The notes under the pieces: model-generated
The model's input: only the letters and a program-made list of their open reading frames with translations
What the model was told of the DNA's origin: nothing
Database searches by the model: none
Translations under genes and position numbers: made by a program
Shown: positions 26,215-35,330 of the stretch, piece after piece
Layout of the letters: each line of letters starts with the position of its first letter
Position numbering within the stretch: the stretch's first letter is position 1
From: Candidatus Nitrosotalea sinensis
GTDB taxonomy: Archaea > Thermoproteota > Nitrososphaeria > Nitrososphaerales > Nitrosopumilaceae
Direction: 5' to 3'
Length of the DNA stretch: 64,000 nucleotides
Assembly: GCF_900143675.1 (NCBI RefSeq)
Contig: NZ_FRFC01000004.1
Location: forward strand, 124,001 to 188,000

Positions 26215-26961
26215 ATGAGTAGACCATATTTTTACATAATTATGGTATTATCATCAATTATTCTTGTATGCATACCAGGATCATATGCAGATAGCGGCTC
26301 TGTACTTTTCATGAAACAAAATTCAACTGCCAAAATCTATGTAAATTTCACATTTCCAGTACTGAATAACGAAACCCATACTCTGAGACCACAAATACTT
26401 ACAGGTTTGACTTATCCTAATTCTTTTGCTAACGGCTTGAGTATAAATGCAGTCCCAAGTTTACTTGTTGCTAACAAAAGTAATGTTGGAGTTACATATG
26501 TAATAGCAGCAAAAGATGATACCAAAGGTGTTTATGCTATTTCCTTATATTGGTGTGGACTTTTGCCTCTGGTAGTAGGATTCAATGACTCTGAAGTCAG
26601 TCCTGTAATTTTTAACGAATTTTTTACTGCAAAATATAGTTGCCCAAATTTTTCCCAGTCCACCCCCAAAATGAATATCATAGGATATTCTAACATGATT
26701 CATAAAATTATACATGCTAATTCAAATAGCAATAACAGTAACAATGACCATCTAGTGAATCAATTAGGTCAATTACCGGAGAGTCCTCTAAAACAAATCA
26801 AGTCTGGAGTAAAATCATCAGATGTAAAATGTAAAAAAGACTTTATTCTTATAACAAAACACGAGGATGACAAGCCTGCCTGTGTCACAATCTCTACTGC
26901 AATCGTATTAGCAGAACGTGGATGGACTACTAGTCTCCAAATTCATCCTGCAGGGAATTAA
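26215..26961 (+). CDS. Secreted hypothetical protein with thaumarchaeal Cys-containing C-terminal motif
   Basis: A 248-aa protein. It has a signal peptide (1-25, ending SYADS), a beta-rich ectodomain, and an Asn/Ser-rich linker. The last 55 residues begin SPLKQIKSGVKSSDVKCKKD and continue PACVTISTAIVLAERGW. This C-terminal block occurs in many exported thaumarchaeal proteins (from memory). The function is unknown. A TATA-like TTTTTAAAG lies about 27 nt upstream. Confidence 0.78.
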   Translation: MSRPYFYIIMVLSSIILVCIPGSYADSGSVLFMKQNSTAKIYVNFTFPVLNNETHTLRPQILTGLTYPNSFANGLSINAVPSLLVANKSNVGVTYVIAAKDDTKGVYAISLYWCGLLPLVVGFNDSEVSPVIFNEFFTAKYSCPNFSQSTPKMNIIGYSNMIHKIIHANSNSNNSNNDHLVNQLGQLPESPLKQIKSGVKSSDVKCKKDFILITKHEDDKPACVTISTAIVLAERGWTTSLQIHPAGN

Positions 26962-27048
26962 TCAAGCGATTTTTAAGCCAACTTAAAGAGTAGGTATAAA
27001 ACAATGAAACATAATGGAACCGAAAAATGTACTCCACAGACCCATACT

Positions 27049-27063
27049 CGGCCCGATCCACCA
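27049..27063 (+). repeat. Direct copy of the tRNA-Val 3' end followed by CCA
   Basis: CGGCCCGATCCA is identical to the last 12 nt of tRNA-Val and is followed by CCA, which the tRNA gene itself lacks. If the segment was inserted, this would be the original chromosomal 3' end. It also lies inside a 23-codon ORF (27004), so the match could be fortuitous. Confidence 0.5.
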
Positions 27064-27110
27064 CTAAAACAATAGCAAACCAGTAATACTTCTCCTACAT
27101 GAGATAAGTA

Positions 27111-27530
27111 ATGTCTGAGAGACAAAAAATCAAAAAGATCTTGGTACCATTGGACGGTTCAAAAAATTCTATACGTGGTTTAAAAACTGGAATACATCTT
27201 GCAAAAGAACATGAAGCATCACTCACCGTCATCCATGTAGTACACACGTCACACAAAAAAGAACTCAAGCAAAAAAAACTTGAAGAAGACATTCCCCCGG
27301 AATTCATACTTTTCGCAAAGAGTCTTGCAGTTAAAAATGCAGTTCCATTTTACAGTAGAATACTAACAGGAGATCCAGGATATTCCATAGTAGAGTATTC
27401 CAATACACACAACATAGATGTCATTGTAATAGGTGCCAGAGGCTTGAGCACTCTTAAGAAGATCTTTCTTGGTAGTGTTTCAAGTTATGTAATGCACAAG
27501 TCCAAGGTTGCAGTAATGCTGATAAAGTGA
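27111..27530 (+). CDS. Universal stress protein (UspA family)
   Basis: A 139-aa intact USP: KILVPLDGSKNSIRGLKTG at the start and VIGARGLSTLKKIFLGSVS near the end, giving the ATP-binding G-x2-G-x9-G-S pattern. Role in stress response is by family. It is the intact counterpart of the broken USP at 8200. Confidence 0.93.
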   Translation: MSERQKIKKILVPLDGSKNSIRGLKTGIHLAKEHEASLTVIHVVHTSHKKELKQKKLEEDIPPEFILFAKSLAVKNAVPFYSRILTGDPGYSIVEYSNTHNIDVIVIGARGLSTLKKIFLGSVSSYVMHKSKVAVMLIK

Positions 27531-27645
27531 TTTGAAATATTTTGAATCATATATAGTTAAGAAATCATGGACATTCTCAAACTTGGAGAAAATTAGGCTG
27601 ATTTTTATTCACTCTACATCTATCAAAACATAAGATGATCACATA

Positions 27646-27846
27646 ATGGATGGATGGATTTACCCATTATTATTGAGCATAATTGGAGGCCCTGCTGCCA
27701 TTATTTTTAGACGATGGTACAGCAAAAAAGAAACTACACCCAGCAAATTCAGAGATGCTGGAACATATGTACGAGATGACTCTCTGTATTCATATGATGA
27801 CGAAGAAAAAGATTCAGACAAATCAAGTAAAAACAAAGACGCCTAA
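27646..27846 (+). CDS. Small single-pass membrane protein, 66 aa
   Basis: One N-terminal transmembrane helix (WIYPLLLSIIGGPAAIIF) followed by a basic stop-transfer (RRWYSKK) and an acidic, Ser/Asp/Lys-rich cytoplasmic tail. No family recognised. Confidence 0.65.
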   Translation: MDGWIYPLLLSIIGGPAAIIFRRWYSKKETTPSKFRDAGTYVRDDSLYSYDDEEKDSDKSSKNKDA

Positions 27847-27923
27847 TTGTGTTTGACGATGATTTACATCCTAATGCATGTGACGCAACCATTTTTATAA
27901 TTGCCAATCACAAAAATTACTAA

Positions 27924-28169
27924 ATGTCTATTTCAGAATCAAATTCCATTGCTTGTTCTCTGTTAATTGACATGAAAGGATGTCAAGAGATCAAAAAAAC
28001 CAAACAGGGAACACAGTACTCCATAGATCCAACCAAAGAGCCTACCATAATTTTCAAAGATTCTGTAGGGAACAAAAAAGAAATGAAATTCAAGCAAAAT
28101 TGTACAATTACCATCACGCATGAAAAAATACTATACAATCGAGATGATGTGATCATAAAGGCCGTATGA
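27924..28169 (+). CDS. Small hypothetical protein, 81 aa
   Basis: A beta-rich protein with three Cys (SIACSLLIDMKGCQ and KQNCTIT) and a basic C-terminal half. Not recognised. The ATG follows AT-rich promoter-like DNA (TTTTTATAATTG) by about 25 nt. Confidence 0.65.
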   Translation: MSISESNSIACSLLIDMKGCQEIKKTKQGTQYSIDPTKEPTIIFKDSVGNKKEMKFKQNCTITITHEKILYNRDDVIIKAV

Positions 28170-28217
28170 TCACTAGATGATGAAAATACTTATTGACACC
28201 AAAAAACAGACAAAGGC

Positions 28218-28349
28218 ATGGAAAACCTACTGAACAATGAAGAGATAGATTGGCTGATAAAATTCCTATCTGGAAAAGGTAGCAACAACGAAATAATTGA
28301 AAAAATAGTCAGGATAACAACTAAACTTGAAAAAATGAAGCGACGGTAA
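28218..28349 (+). CDS. Short helical ORF, 43 aa
   Basis: A charged, probably all-helical protein (EIDWLIKFLSGKGSNNEIIE) ending KMKRR. An ATACTTATTG element about 25 nt upstream could be the promoter. It lies between two expressed-looking genes; there is no family evidence. Confidence 0.4.
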   Translation: MENLLNNEEIDWLIKFLSGKGSNNEIIEKIVRITTKLEKMKRR

Positions 28350-28442
28350 ACATCTGTTTTTCAAAGTTTTATAATTACAATATCTTCACATTCAATTTTT
28401 ATGGCATAAAGTTTAATTCAACAACCAGAACAAAAGCAGAAC

Positions 28443-30293
28443 ATGAGAATACTGCAATTACATTGTGACTATGTCGAGTACACTCCAGTAAAAAAGGAAA
28501 TTAGGTCTGCAGAAGACCTTGATCCTCAATCAAAACGCCTGGAGGAAATTGTGGTTGCATTTGTGGCAGTAGAAGAATCAGATAATGTCGAAGTTGCAAA
28601 AAAAGCAATAAATGAGATTTCTGAATCCATGAAAAAAATAGGCTGCTCCAAATTATTGTTGTATCCTTATGCCCATCTAAGCTCAAAACTTGCTTCTCCT
28701 ACAACTGCATTGTTGGTATTACAAGAAATGGAGAAAAATGCTACTGGACTTGAGGTCCACAGAGCACCGTTTGGATGGACAAAATCATACAAGATTCAAG
28801 TAAAAGGACACCCTCTTGCTGAAAACTCGAAAACAATTACAGCTGGAGAAGAAAAAGAATCATCATCAAATGCACTAAAAGCAGAATCCAAGATCAAATC
28901 TTATTGGCATATACTTACACCAGATGGACAGCTTCATGACATTGAAAAATTCAATTTTGCAAAACATCAAAACCTTGAAGTTTTAGCAAAATACGAAGCA
29001 GCAAAGAAAAGATCAGTAGACGAACCGCCGCCTCATGTAAAGTTAATGAAAAAATTGGCAATTGCAGATTATGAACCAGCATCAGATGCAGGAAATATGC
29101 GATTTTATCCAAATGGAAGACTGATGAAGTCACTCATAGAGCGATATGTTACGGACAAAGTGATGGAATACGGAGGATTCGAGGTCGAGACTCCAATTAT
29201 GTATGACTCACATCATCCAAGTATGGAAAGTTATTTCCATAGATTCCCTGCCAGACAATACAGTATTGATTCAGAAGGAAAACATCTTTTCTTGAGGTTT
29301 GCTGCATGTTTTGGACAATTCCTCATGGCAAAAGATTTCCAGCTATCTTACAAGAACCTACCCCTAAAACTATATGAGCTTACAAGGTATAGTTTCAGAC
29401 GAGAGCAATCAGGAGAACTAGTAGGTCTTCGAAGATTGCGTGCATTTACCATGCCAGATTGCCATGCCATGTGCAAGGACATGAATCAAGCAAAAGAGGA
29501 ATTTAGAAAAAGATTTGATTTATCAAGAGATGTGCTAAAAGGCCTGGGCATTGAAAACGATGATTACGAAATGGCAATCAGATTTACTGAAGAATTTTAC
29601 AATGAAAATAAACCACTGATTCAAGAATTGGTATCAAAGCTTGGAAAACCAGTTCTTGTCGAAATGTGGAAAGAGAGATTCTTTTACTTTGTACTTAAAT
29701 GGGAGTTTAACTATGTAGACAACCTTGGAAAAGCTTCCGCATTATCTACTGATCAAATTGACGTAGAAAATGGTCATAGATATAAAATTGATTTCATGGA
29801 TGATGCAAACAAGCCTCAAAATCCAATAATCTTGCACAATTCCCCAAGTGGTGCAATTGAGAGAGTCATGTACACCTTACTTGAAAAAGCCGCCAAGGAC
29901 CAAAGAGAAGGACGAAAACCAATATTTCCACTGTGGCTTGCCCCTACTCAAGTGCGATTAATTCCTGTTAAACCTGAATTTCTAGACCATTGTGAAAAAC
30001 TTGCAGACAAGCTTACCGAAAACAACATTCGAGCAGACATTGATGATAGAAATGAAAGTGTAGGAAAAAGCATCAGAGATGCAGAGACTGAATGGATAAG
30101 ATACATAATAGTAATAGGTGAAAAAGAAGTAAACTCTACTACCTTATCCATACGAGACAGAAAATCAAAAGATTCTCAAAATCTTTCAATAGATGATTTC
30201 ATTGCAAGCATCAAAGAAGAAACAAAAGGCAAGCCGTTCATGAGAATAAACATGGGCCGAAGTTTGTCAAAAAGACCACAAATCATGGTCTAG
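28443..30293 (+). CDS. thrS: Threonyl-tRNA synthetase, archaeal type
   Basis: A 616-aa class II synthetase. Residues 1-135 are the archaeal N-terminal editing domain (MRILQLHCDYVEYTP; LLLYPYAHLSS; GLEVHRAPFGWTKSY), related to D-aminoacyl-tRNA deacylases, which removes mischarged serine. The catalytic core has motif 2 (YELTRYSFRREQSGELVGL) and motif 3 (SGAIERVMYTLLE). The C-terminus is the anticodon-binding domain (PLWLAPTQVRLIPV). Length is normal for the archaeal form. Confidence 0.96.
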   Translation: MRILQLHCDYVEYTPVKKEIRSAEDLDPQSKRLEEIVVAFVAVEESDNVEVAKKAINEISESMKKIGCSKLLLYPYAHLSSKLASPTTALLVLQEMEKNATGLEVHRAPFGWTKSYKIQVKGHPLAENSKTITAGEEKESSSNALKAESKIKSYWHILTPDGQLHDIEKFNFAKHQNLEVLAKYEAAKKRSVDEPPPHVKLMKKLAIADYEPASDAGNMRFYPNGRLMKSLIERYVTDKVMEYGGFEVETPIMYDSHHPSMESYFHRFPARQYSIDSEGKHLFLRFAACFGQFLMAKDFQLSYKNLPLKLYELTRYSFRREQSGELVGLRRLRAFTMPDCHAMCKDMNQAKEEFRKRFDLSRDVLKGLGIENDDYEMAIRFTEEFYNENKPLIQELVSKLGKPVLVEMWKERFFYFVLKWEFNYVDNLGKASALSTDQIDVENGHRYKIDFMDDANKPQNPIILHNSPSGAIERVMYTLLEKAAKDQREGRKPIFPLWLAPTQVRLIPVKPEFLDHCEKLADKLTENNIRADIDDRNESVGKSIRDAETEWIRYIIVIGEKEVNSTTLSIRDRKSKDSQNLSIDDFIASIKEETKGKPFMRINMGRSLSKRPQIMV

Positions 30294-30299
30294 CAAAAA

Positions 30300-30530
30300 T
30301 TATGATGCGTCCAAGTCTCTTGGATCAATTTGCAATGATTTATTGAAACACTCTAACGCTTCATCATACCTGCCAAGTGCACGAAGTACAACTCCTTTTT
30401 TGTTTAACAAGTCTGGATTGTTCTTATTTTCAACAAGTGCCTTCTCAGTATCGACAAGTGCTTGATCAAAATCGCCGTTTTCTATAAGTTGTGATATTTT
30501 TAGGACAAGTGATTCAATATCTTTCTTCAT
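30300..30530 (-). CDS. Small TPR protein, 76 aa
   Basis: Two tetratricopeptide repeats, e.g. GDFDQALVDTEKALVENKNNPDLL and the next unit GVVLRALGRYDEALECFNKSL. TPRs are protein-interaction modules. The partner is unknown. Its stop is 7 nt from the ThrRS stop (convergent). Confidence 0.88.
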   Translation of the reverse strand: MKKDIESLVLKISQLIENGDFDQALVDTEKALVENKNNPDLLNKKGVVLRALGRYDEALECFNKSLQIDPRDLDAS

Positions 30531-30559
30531 TAATGATATAATGGAGTTTCTGCCTTAAG

Positions 30560-31447
30560 TTACTTACGGGAGATATTCATCGCAATTACTTCAGACATGA
30601 GTTTTGCAGCAATAGATGCTGTTGCACCGTTATCATAAAGAGGGCATAATTCTACAATATCCATGCAACGAATGGTGTTACCTTCTAATGCATATATCAT
30701 ATCAAATAATTCTCGCGATGTTATGCCCATGGCCTCTGGATTTCCTACACCAGGCGCAAATGCTGGGTCAAGCACATCTAGGTCTATGCTTACGTATATT
30801 TTATCAAAAGTTGACATGAAATCTTTTACCATTTTTGGACCTCTTCCTTCTCGTATGTCCTTGTCTGTTACTGTGTTTATCTTGTGTTCTGTTTTAAATG
30901 CAAGTTCCTCTTTTACAAATGACCTTGCACCTACATGAACAATATTTTCTGCCCCCCTCTTCTCAACAATTCTTCGCAGATATGCAGCATGGCTTAGTTT
31001 GATATCAGCGTAGGAGTCTCTCAAGTCATAATGAGCATCAAACACAATGTAGCCAGTCTCTTTTGGAAATGCCATGTATGTGCCATATGTTATCAAATGT
31101 TCTCCGCCCAGGATTATCATTTGCCTGTCTCTTGCTGCAAGCTCACCTGTAATCTTTCCAATCATGTCAAGCACCTCTGTTGCAACTACGGTATGGTAGG
31201 TATTTCCAAGGTCTTCTATGTTGACACTTTCTAGATCAACATTGAATCTCGTAGAGAATATTTCGATATTGTTAAAGGCTTGTCTTACTGCGTCAGGGCC
31301 AAATCTTGTTCCAGGTCTAAAAGAGTGAGTAGAATCAAAAGGAATTCCATAAACTATTGCAGATACTTCGCCGTCTTCACTTGGACTAGTAATCAACGGG
31401 TTTCTATTCATGTATAGATCAAGAAAACTCATTTGTGTATCGCTCAT
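30560..31447 (-). CDS. speB: Agmatinase/arginase family ureohydrolase
   Basis: A 295-aa manganese enzyme. Metal ligands are in GGEHLITYG, FDAHYDLRDSY and SIDLDVLDPAFAPGVG. The typical activity in archaea is agmatine to putrescine plus urea, part of polyamine synthesis. Arginase or guanidinobutyrase activity cannot be excluded. Length is normal. Confidence 0.9.
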   Translation of the reverse strand: MSDTQMSFLDLYMNRNPLITSPSEDGEVSAIVYGIPFDSTHSFRPGTRFGPDAVRQAFNNIEIFSTRFNVDLESVNIEDLGNTYHTVVATEVLDMIGKITGELAARDRQMIILGGEHLITYGTYMAFPKETGYIVFDAHYDLRDSYADIKLSHAAYLRRIVEKRGAENIVHVGARSFVKEELAFKTEHKINTVTDKDIREGRGPKMVKDFMSTFDKIYVSIDLDVLDPAFAPGVGNPEAMGITSRELFDMIYALEGNTIRCMDIVELCPLYDNGATASIAAKLMSEVIAMNISRK

Positions 31448-31490
31448 TTTATCGTGATATAATAATATTTCATTGATTATGATTTAGCAC

Positions 31491-34166
31491 TTAATTCTTT
31501 GACCAGAATTTTTGAATCTGTATTGGCGTTCCACCCATTGTTCCAGTTGCACAACTTTCATCACTACACTCAGTGAATTTTGTAATTCTGATAGAGTCAC
31601 TTGTAAATGAGCCTTGGGCTGTAAAACTATTAGGACCTGTTACTTGGAATAGTGTACCACTTATTGTACCTGCAAAGGGAAAATCAGGTGCATTCCAAGT
31701 ACAAAAGTCGTTTGACGGATAATCCGGAGAACTTGCAGAAGTAATACTCAACACTCCTTTCAAATTATTACCTGTTTGAACAAAGTCTGCCTGCCATTGT
31801 CCATTGAAAGTGCAACCATCTGAAGTGGTATCATGCATTGTGAAATATCCACCCCACTTTCCGGTGACGTTTACCTGTGAAGTCAGAACTGATGTTAAAG
31901 CTGGTCTAGAGTTTTGATTTTGAGCTACATTTACTGCAATATTTGCAGGGTTGAGACTCCAATTTGATCCAGTACCATAATCAATTTGTCCGCAGACTGG
32001 AAGACATTTGTTTGCAACATTGTAAGCATTTTGAGGATCAAAAGTTGGATTGCCATTTTTGCTATTTTGCTTTGCCGAGTCTACAATTGCACTATGTATA
32101 TCAGATTGAGACAAATTCGGATTATTTGCCCAAATTGCAGCAGCACCTACAGCTAAATTAGGTGCTGTAAATGATGTACCAAGGGGACAGCATGATGCAG
32201 TTGATGAATCATAAATTATCCCAGTACCATAATTAGAACCCAAGGTATTGTCATTTGTATATTTTTTAGGTTGATTAGTAGAAGGGTCTGTTTGTCCAAC
32301 TAGAGTAAAGATATTTTTGTACAAGGCACTTTGATCTGATTTTGTTTCTAGTTTTTGCACTGCATTTGATAAATCTACGTTATCGTTTCCAGCAGATTGG
32401 TAAAACAATACATTATTTTTTTGAACCCAATCAAGATTTGCAAGAGATTCAAGACGTGTGTTAATTGAATTATAATATTTTTCATCTGCTTGATCAACAA
32501 CCTGTCCATTTGCATCCCTGAGGCCTTGAGACATTGATAAATTGATGACAAGTTTTTGGTTATTTTCTTGTGCTGTAGCTACTGCTCTCATAATATTCCA
32601 GTTTATGTCATTACTGGTAAAGACCTCTTGTACATTCCCTTTTTCATCTTTTACAGTCGTGGGTGGAACCTGTAGTGCAAGTATTGAAATATCTGAATTT
32701 TTTGACTGTATCTCATTTATCACTTGACAGCCATGAGGAAGTGCTACATATCCGTTACATCCTCCTCTAAAATCGTCAATTATTGCCATAATTACGTGTG
32801 CGTTAGGGTTTGGATTTTTAGCAGGATCTGATATAGAGTTAATTATCGTAGGAGATGTTGCTCCGAACAAATTAGTAGACAAGATAAAGTTAGGATGTGC
32901 ATCTATTACAAACGATTTTTGCAATGCACTTGAAATGAAATTTTTTACATCATTGACTTGAACAAGATAATAGCCAGTCAAAGGAATAGATGACAAGATT
33001 TTTCCAGAATTATCTGCGACAAGACTAGAGATATCATCATCATTGGAATTGGCATAAACATATAGTAAAACTTGATTAGGAATAGCTTGAACAGTCAAGG
33101 TAACCCCATCCTTGTCAGTATATTCTATCATTTGAGGGGCTGTACCATTTGTTGGAAATGCGGTAGCACCACTCAATATCCCCGTCATATTCTGTTGTGA
33201 TGATATTGGTGCAGATATTATTCCGTTTTCTACCATGTATTTAATTCCGTTTAGAAAATCAGAATCTCCAATCTGTCCCTCAGACCAATACTTGGCATTG
33301 TTTTTCACCCAGGAAGGAATTGTCTTTTGCGAATTAGGGTTTGCATGAGTTGATGATATTGAGATTATTCCGGATTGTATAAGATATTGTATAGAATTTA
33401 CAAAATCACTATCTCCAATAGAACTGTTTGACCACAATTTGGCAATATTTTTGATCCAGGTTGGAATATGGGCAGTCGAAGTGTTTGCAACATTTGAGAT
33501 TGCCGGTGGCATCTGTTTCACATCTGCAATGTCAAAAGAATCAGATATCGCTGACACAATTTGTGAATTTTGAATCAATTCAGCCTGAGAGCCTTCGATG
33601 ATTAGTACCCACACATCATTTGAATGCGGTATCAACATCCAAGTGGAGATCCATGGTAGAGATTGACCACTGGAAGATGTCTTGTCCCAAGTCATTGTAA
33701 CCCCATATGCTGTTGTCCCTCTATAGTTAGTCACATTTGGAAAGAATTGAGAATTGGAACATGTAAATCCGCGATTTTGAAGATTTGCGTTAGTGCATCC
33801 AGCTTGCATCGTATTTTTAATTTGTCCTAAAATGTCTGCGGATGATTTTCCATTGTACGGATTATTTCCTTGCAATATGCCTGCATTAATTTGTAGATTA
33901 CTGTCAGGATATAGAAGATCTGATTTTATAGCATACTGGGAACTTACATGTTCTACAATATGCCAATCAGAGGGATACTGTATAGAAAATCCATATGATG
34001 TATTCTGATAAGTTTGATATGTCGTAGAATCACTAGAAGATAAAGCAGATACATGACTTGTCATCAACACAGTTGGGAAAAGAAACAATACTGCAAACAA
34101 AAGACCTACAAACTTTCGATAAAGCACGGTCAGAATATCGCATCGTCTATCTAATAAATAGTCCAT
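31491..34166 (-). CDS. Large secreted S8 (subtilisin-like) protease with thaumarchaeal repeats
   Basis: An 891-aa exported protein. Domains: signal peptide (1-43), PsbP-like domain (55-215, GFSIQYPSDWHIVEH), two repeats of about 45 aa (IPTWIKNIAKLWSNSSIGD at 234; IPSWVKNNAKYWSEGQIGD at 283), a region like an I9 propeptide (350-425), and an S8 catalytic domain with Asp in MAIIDDF (about 464), His in LPHG (478), Asn in SAGND (594) and Ser in GTSFTAP (665). A C-terminal beta-domain follows. A TATA-like CTTATATTTTTC lies about 25 nt upstream. It may degrade proteins at the cell surface. Confidence 0.88.
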   Translation of the reverse strand: MDYLLDRRCDILTVLYRKFVGLLFAVLFLFPTVLMTSHVSALSSSDSTTYQTYQNTSYGFSIQYPSDWHIVEHVSSQYAIKSDLLYPDSNLQINAGILQGNNPYNGKSSADILGQIKNTMQAGCTNANLQNRGFTCSNSQFFPNVTNYRGTTAYGVTMTWDKTSSSGQSLPWISTWMLIPHSNDVWVLIIEGSQAELIQNSQIVSAISDSFDIADVKQMPPAISNVANTSTAHIPTWIKNIAKLWSNSSIGDSDFVNSIQYLIQSGIISISSTHANPNSQKTIPSWVKNNAKYWSEGQIGDSDFLNGIKYMVENGIISAPISSQQNMTGILSGATAFPTNGTAPQMIEYTDKDGVTLTVQAIPNQVLLYVYANSNDDDISSLVADNSGKILSSIPLTGYYLVQVNDVKNFISSALQKSFVIDAHPNFILSTNLFGATSPTIINSISDPAKNPNPNAHVIMAIIDDFRGGCNGYVALPHGCQVINEIQSKNSDISILALQVPPTTVKDEKGNVQEVFTSNDINWNIMRAVATAQENNQKLVINLSMSQGLRDANGQVVDQADEKYYNSINTRLESLANLDWVQKNNVLFYQSAGNDNVDLSNAVQKLETKSDQSALYKNIFTLVGQTDPSTNQPKKYTNDNTLGSNYGTGIIYDSSTASCCPLGTSFTAPNLAVGAAAIWANNPNLSQSDIHSAIVDSAKQNSKNGNPTFDPQNAYNVANKCLPVCGQIDYGTGSNWSLNPANIAVNVAQNQNSRPALTSVLTSQVNVTGKWGGYFTMHDTTSDGCTFNGQWQADFVQTGNNLKGVLSITSASSPDYPSNDFCTWNAPDFPFAGTISGTLFQVTGPNSFTAQGSFTSDSIRITKFTECSDESCATGTMGGTPIQIQKFWSKN

Positions 34167-34218
34167 AAAAAATCAAATCTGATTTTGAAAAATATAAGAT
34201 ATAAACAAATGTGATATT

Positions 34219-34923
34219 TTATTTGCCAGTATGTCCAATATTATGAGTAAGGAATCTATAACTGACTGCAGCTATGCTCGACCCAACAAAAGTTGCTGTC
34301 CAATACAACCATAGATCATTTACATATCCTGATACCAACGCAGGTGCCAGAGATCTTGCTGGATTCATCGATGCGCCGGAAACAAATGCCAAAAAGAAAA
34401 TGTCAAGACCTACCATGCAGCCAATCATAATACTTCCAAATCCTCGAAATCCCTTTTTGTGTACAACTAATAGAATCATAGACATTAACAATGCAGTAGC
34501 CAAAACTTCAACTCCGATGATCAGAGGTATTGGATAATGATAATCAGGTGCATTAGCACCAAGATTTGCATCTGCGCCTATGATATATTTTACAAACAAG
34601 CTTCCCAATATGGCCCCAATTATTTCAGCTCCAAGATATAATGGAAAAAGATGTCTAGGAGTATGCCTAGTGATTAAAAACCCAACTGTTACTGCAGGAT
34701 TAAAGTGCGCCATGGATATCTTGGCAAACAAATACACCATTAAAGCAACTGCTACTGCAGGAGCAAGAGCTACAAACCACAATCCGAACTTTCCAGCATA
34801 TCTTACATCTAACACAACAGAGCCTGTTGCAAATACTACAATCACAAATGTGCCTAGCAATTCTGCAAAAAACCTCTTTTGGTTGGAAGTTAATCTGTTA
34901 ATTAGATTCAATTTTTGTAACAA
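34219..34923 (-). CDS. Aquaporin/MIP family channel in the arsenic operon
   Basis: A 234-aa six-helix channel with the two NPA motifs, HFNPAVTVG and SMNPARSLAP. It is the last gene of an apparent operon with arsC and arsM and overlaps arsC by 26 nt. In that context it probably lets arsenite (or other arsenic species) leave the cell, like AqpS, rather than water alone; this is inference from neighbours. Confidence 0.9.
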   Translation of the reverse strand: MLQKLNLINRLTSNQKRFFAELLGTFVIVVFATGSVVLDVRYAGKFGLWFVALAPAVAVALMVYLFAKISMAHFNPAVTVGFLITRHTPRHLFPLYLGAEIIGAILGSLFVKYIIGADANLGANAPDYHYPIPLIIGVEVLATALLMSMILLVVHKKGFRGFGSIMIGCMVGLDIFFLAFVSGASMNPARSLAPALVSGYVNDLWLYWTATFVGSSIAAVSYRFLTHNIGHTGK

Positions 34924-35326
34924 GTTCTAATACCTTTTCTTCTATCTTGTTTCTAATCTCTCGAACTTTTTCTAGAGGTTTGCCTTTTGGATCTTCAATA
35001 CCCCAGTCTTCAAACTTGCCAACAAAGATGGCAGGACATTCTGTTTTGTCAATACATCCCATGCTTATGTTCAACCATGAATCACGAATCAATTCTTCTG
35101 ATAATTCTTTTGGTTTTTGATTGCTGATATCTATCCCAACTTCTTTCATGGCTTGAACTGCAAGAGGATTGATTTGTGGGGTAGGCCTAGACCCTGCGCT
35201 AATTGGAGCCCATCCCCTTGGTGCATATTTTCTAAAAAAACCTTCGGCCATCTGACTTCTGCCTGCATTCTCAACACATACAAAGAGAATCTTTTTCAAG
35301 TTTTGTTGTTTTCCAAGGAATTTCAT
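34898..35326 (-). CDS. arsC: Arsenate reductase ArsC (low-MW phosphatase/thioredoxin type)
   Basis: A 142-aa enzyme reducing arsenate to arsenite. The nucleophile loop CVENAGRSQ is CX5R. The second cysteine pair is in SMGCIDKTECP, and EDWGIEDPKGK follows, all typical of the thioredoxin-coupled family. It lies between arsM and the aquaporin. The start may also be the downstream codon before KKILFVC. Confidence 0.94.
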   Translation of the reverse strand: MKFLGKQQNLKKILFVCVENAGRSQMAEGFFRKYAPRGWAPISAGSRPTPQINPLAVQAMKEVGIDISNQKPKELSEELIRDSWLNISMGCIDKTECPAIFVGKFEDWGIEDPKGKPLEKVREIRNKIEEKVLELVTKIESN

Positions 35327-35330
35327 GGTA

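Larger units (their letters stand above)
23601..27060 (+). mobile_element. Candidate tRNA-Val-bounded inserted segment, about 3.5 kb
   Basis: The 12-nt 3' end of tRNA-Val (CGGCCCGATCCA, 23589-23600) occurs again in the same orientation at 27049-27060. Archaeal integrative elements often insert at a tRNA 3' end and leave such direct repeats. The segment holds an RHH-headed orphan protein, a frameshifted G1 peptidase, a secreted orphan and AT-rich gaps. No integrase, replication gene or transposase is visible, so it would be a decayed or non-autonomous remnant. The repeat is short and the copy lies in a tiny ORF, so chance is not excluded. Confidence 0.45.

Noticed and set aside
27004-27075. 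23-codon ORF covering the tRNA-Val repeat
   Set aside because: Too short, no conserved motif; kept only as a caution about the repeat.
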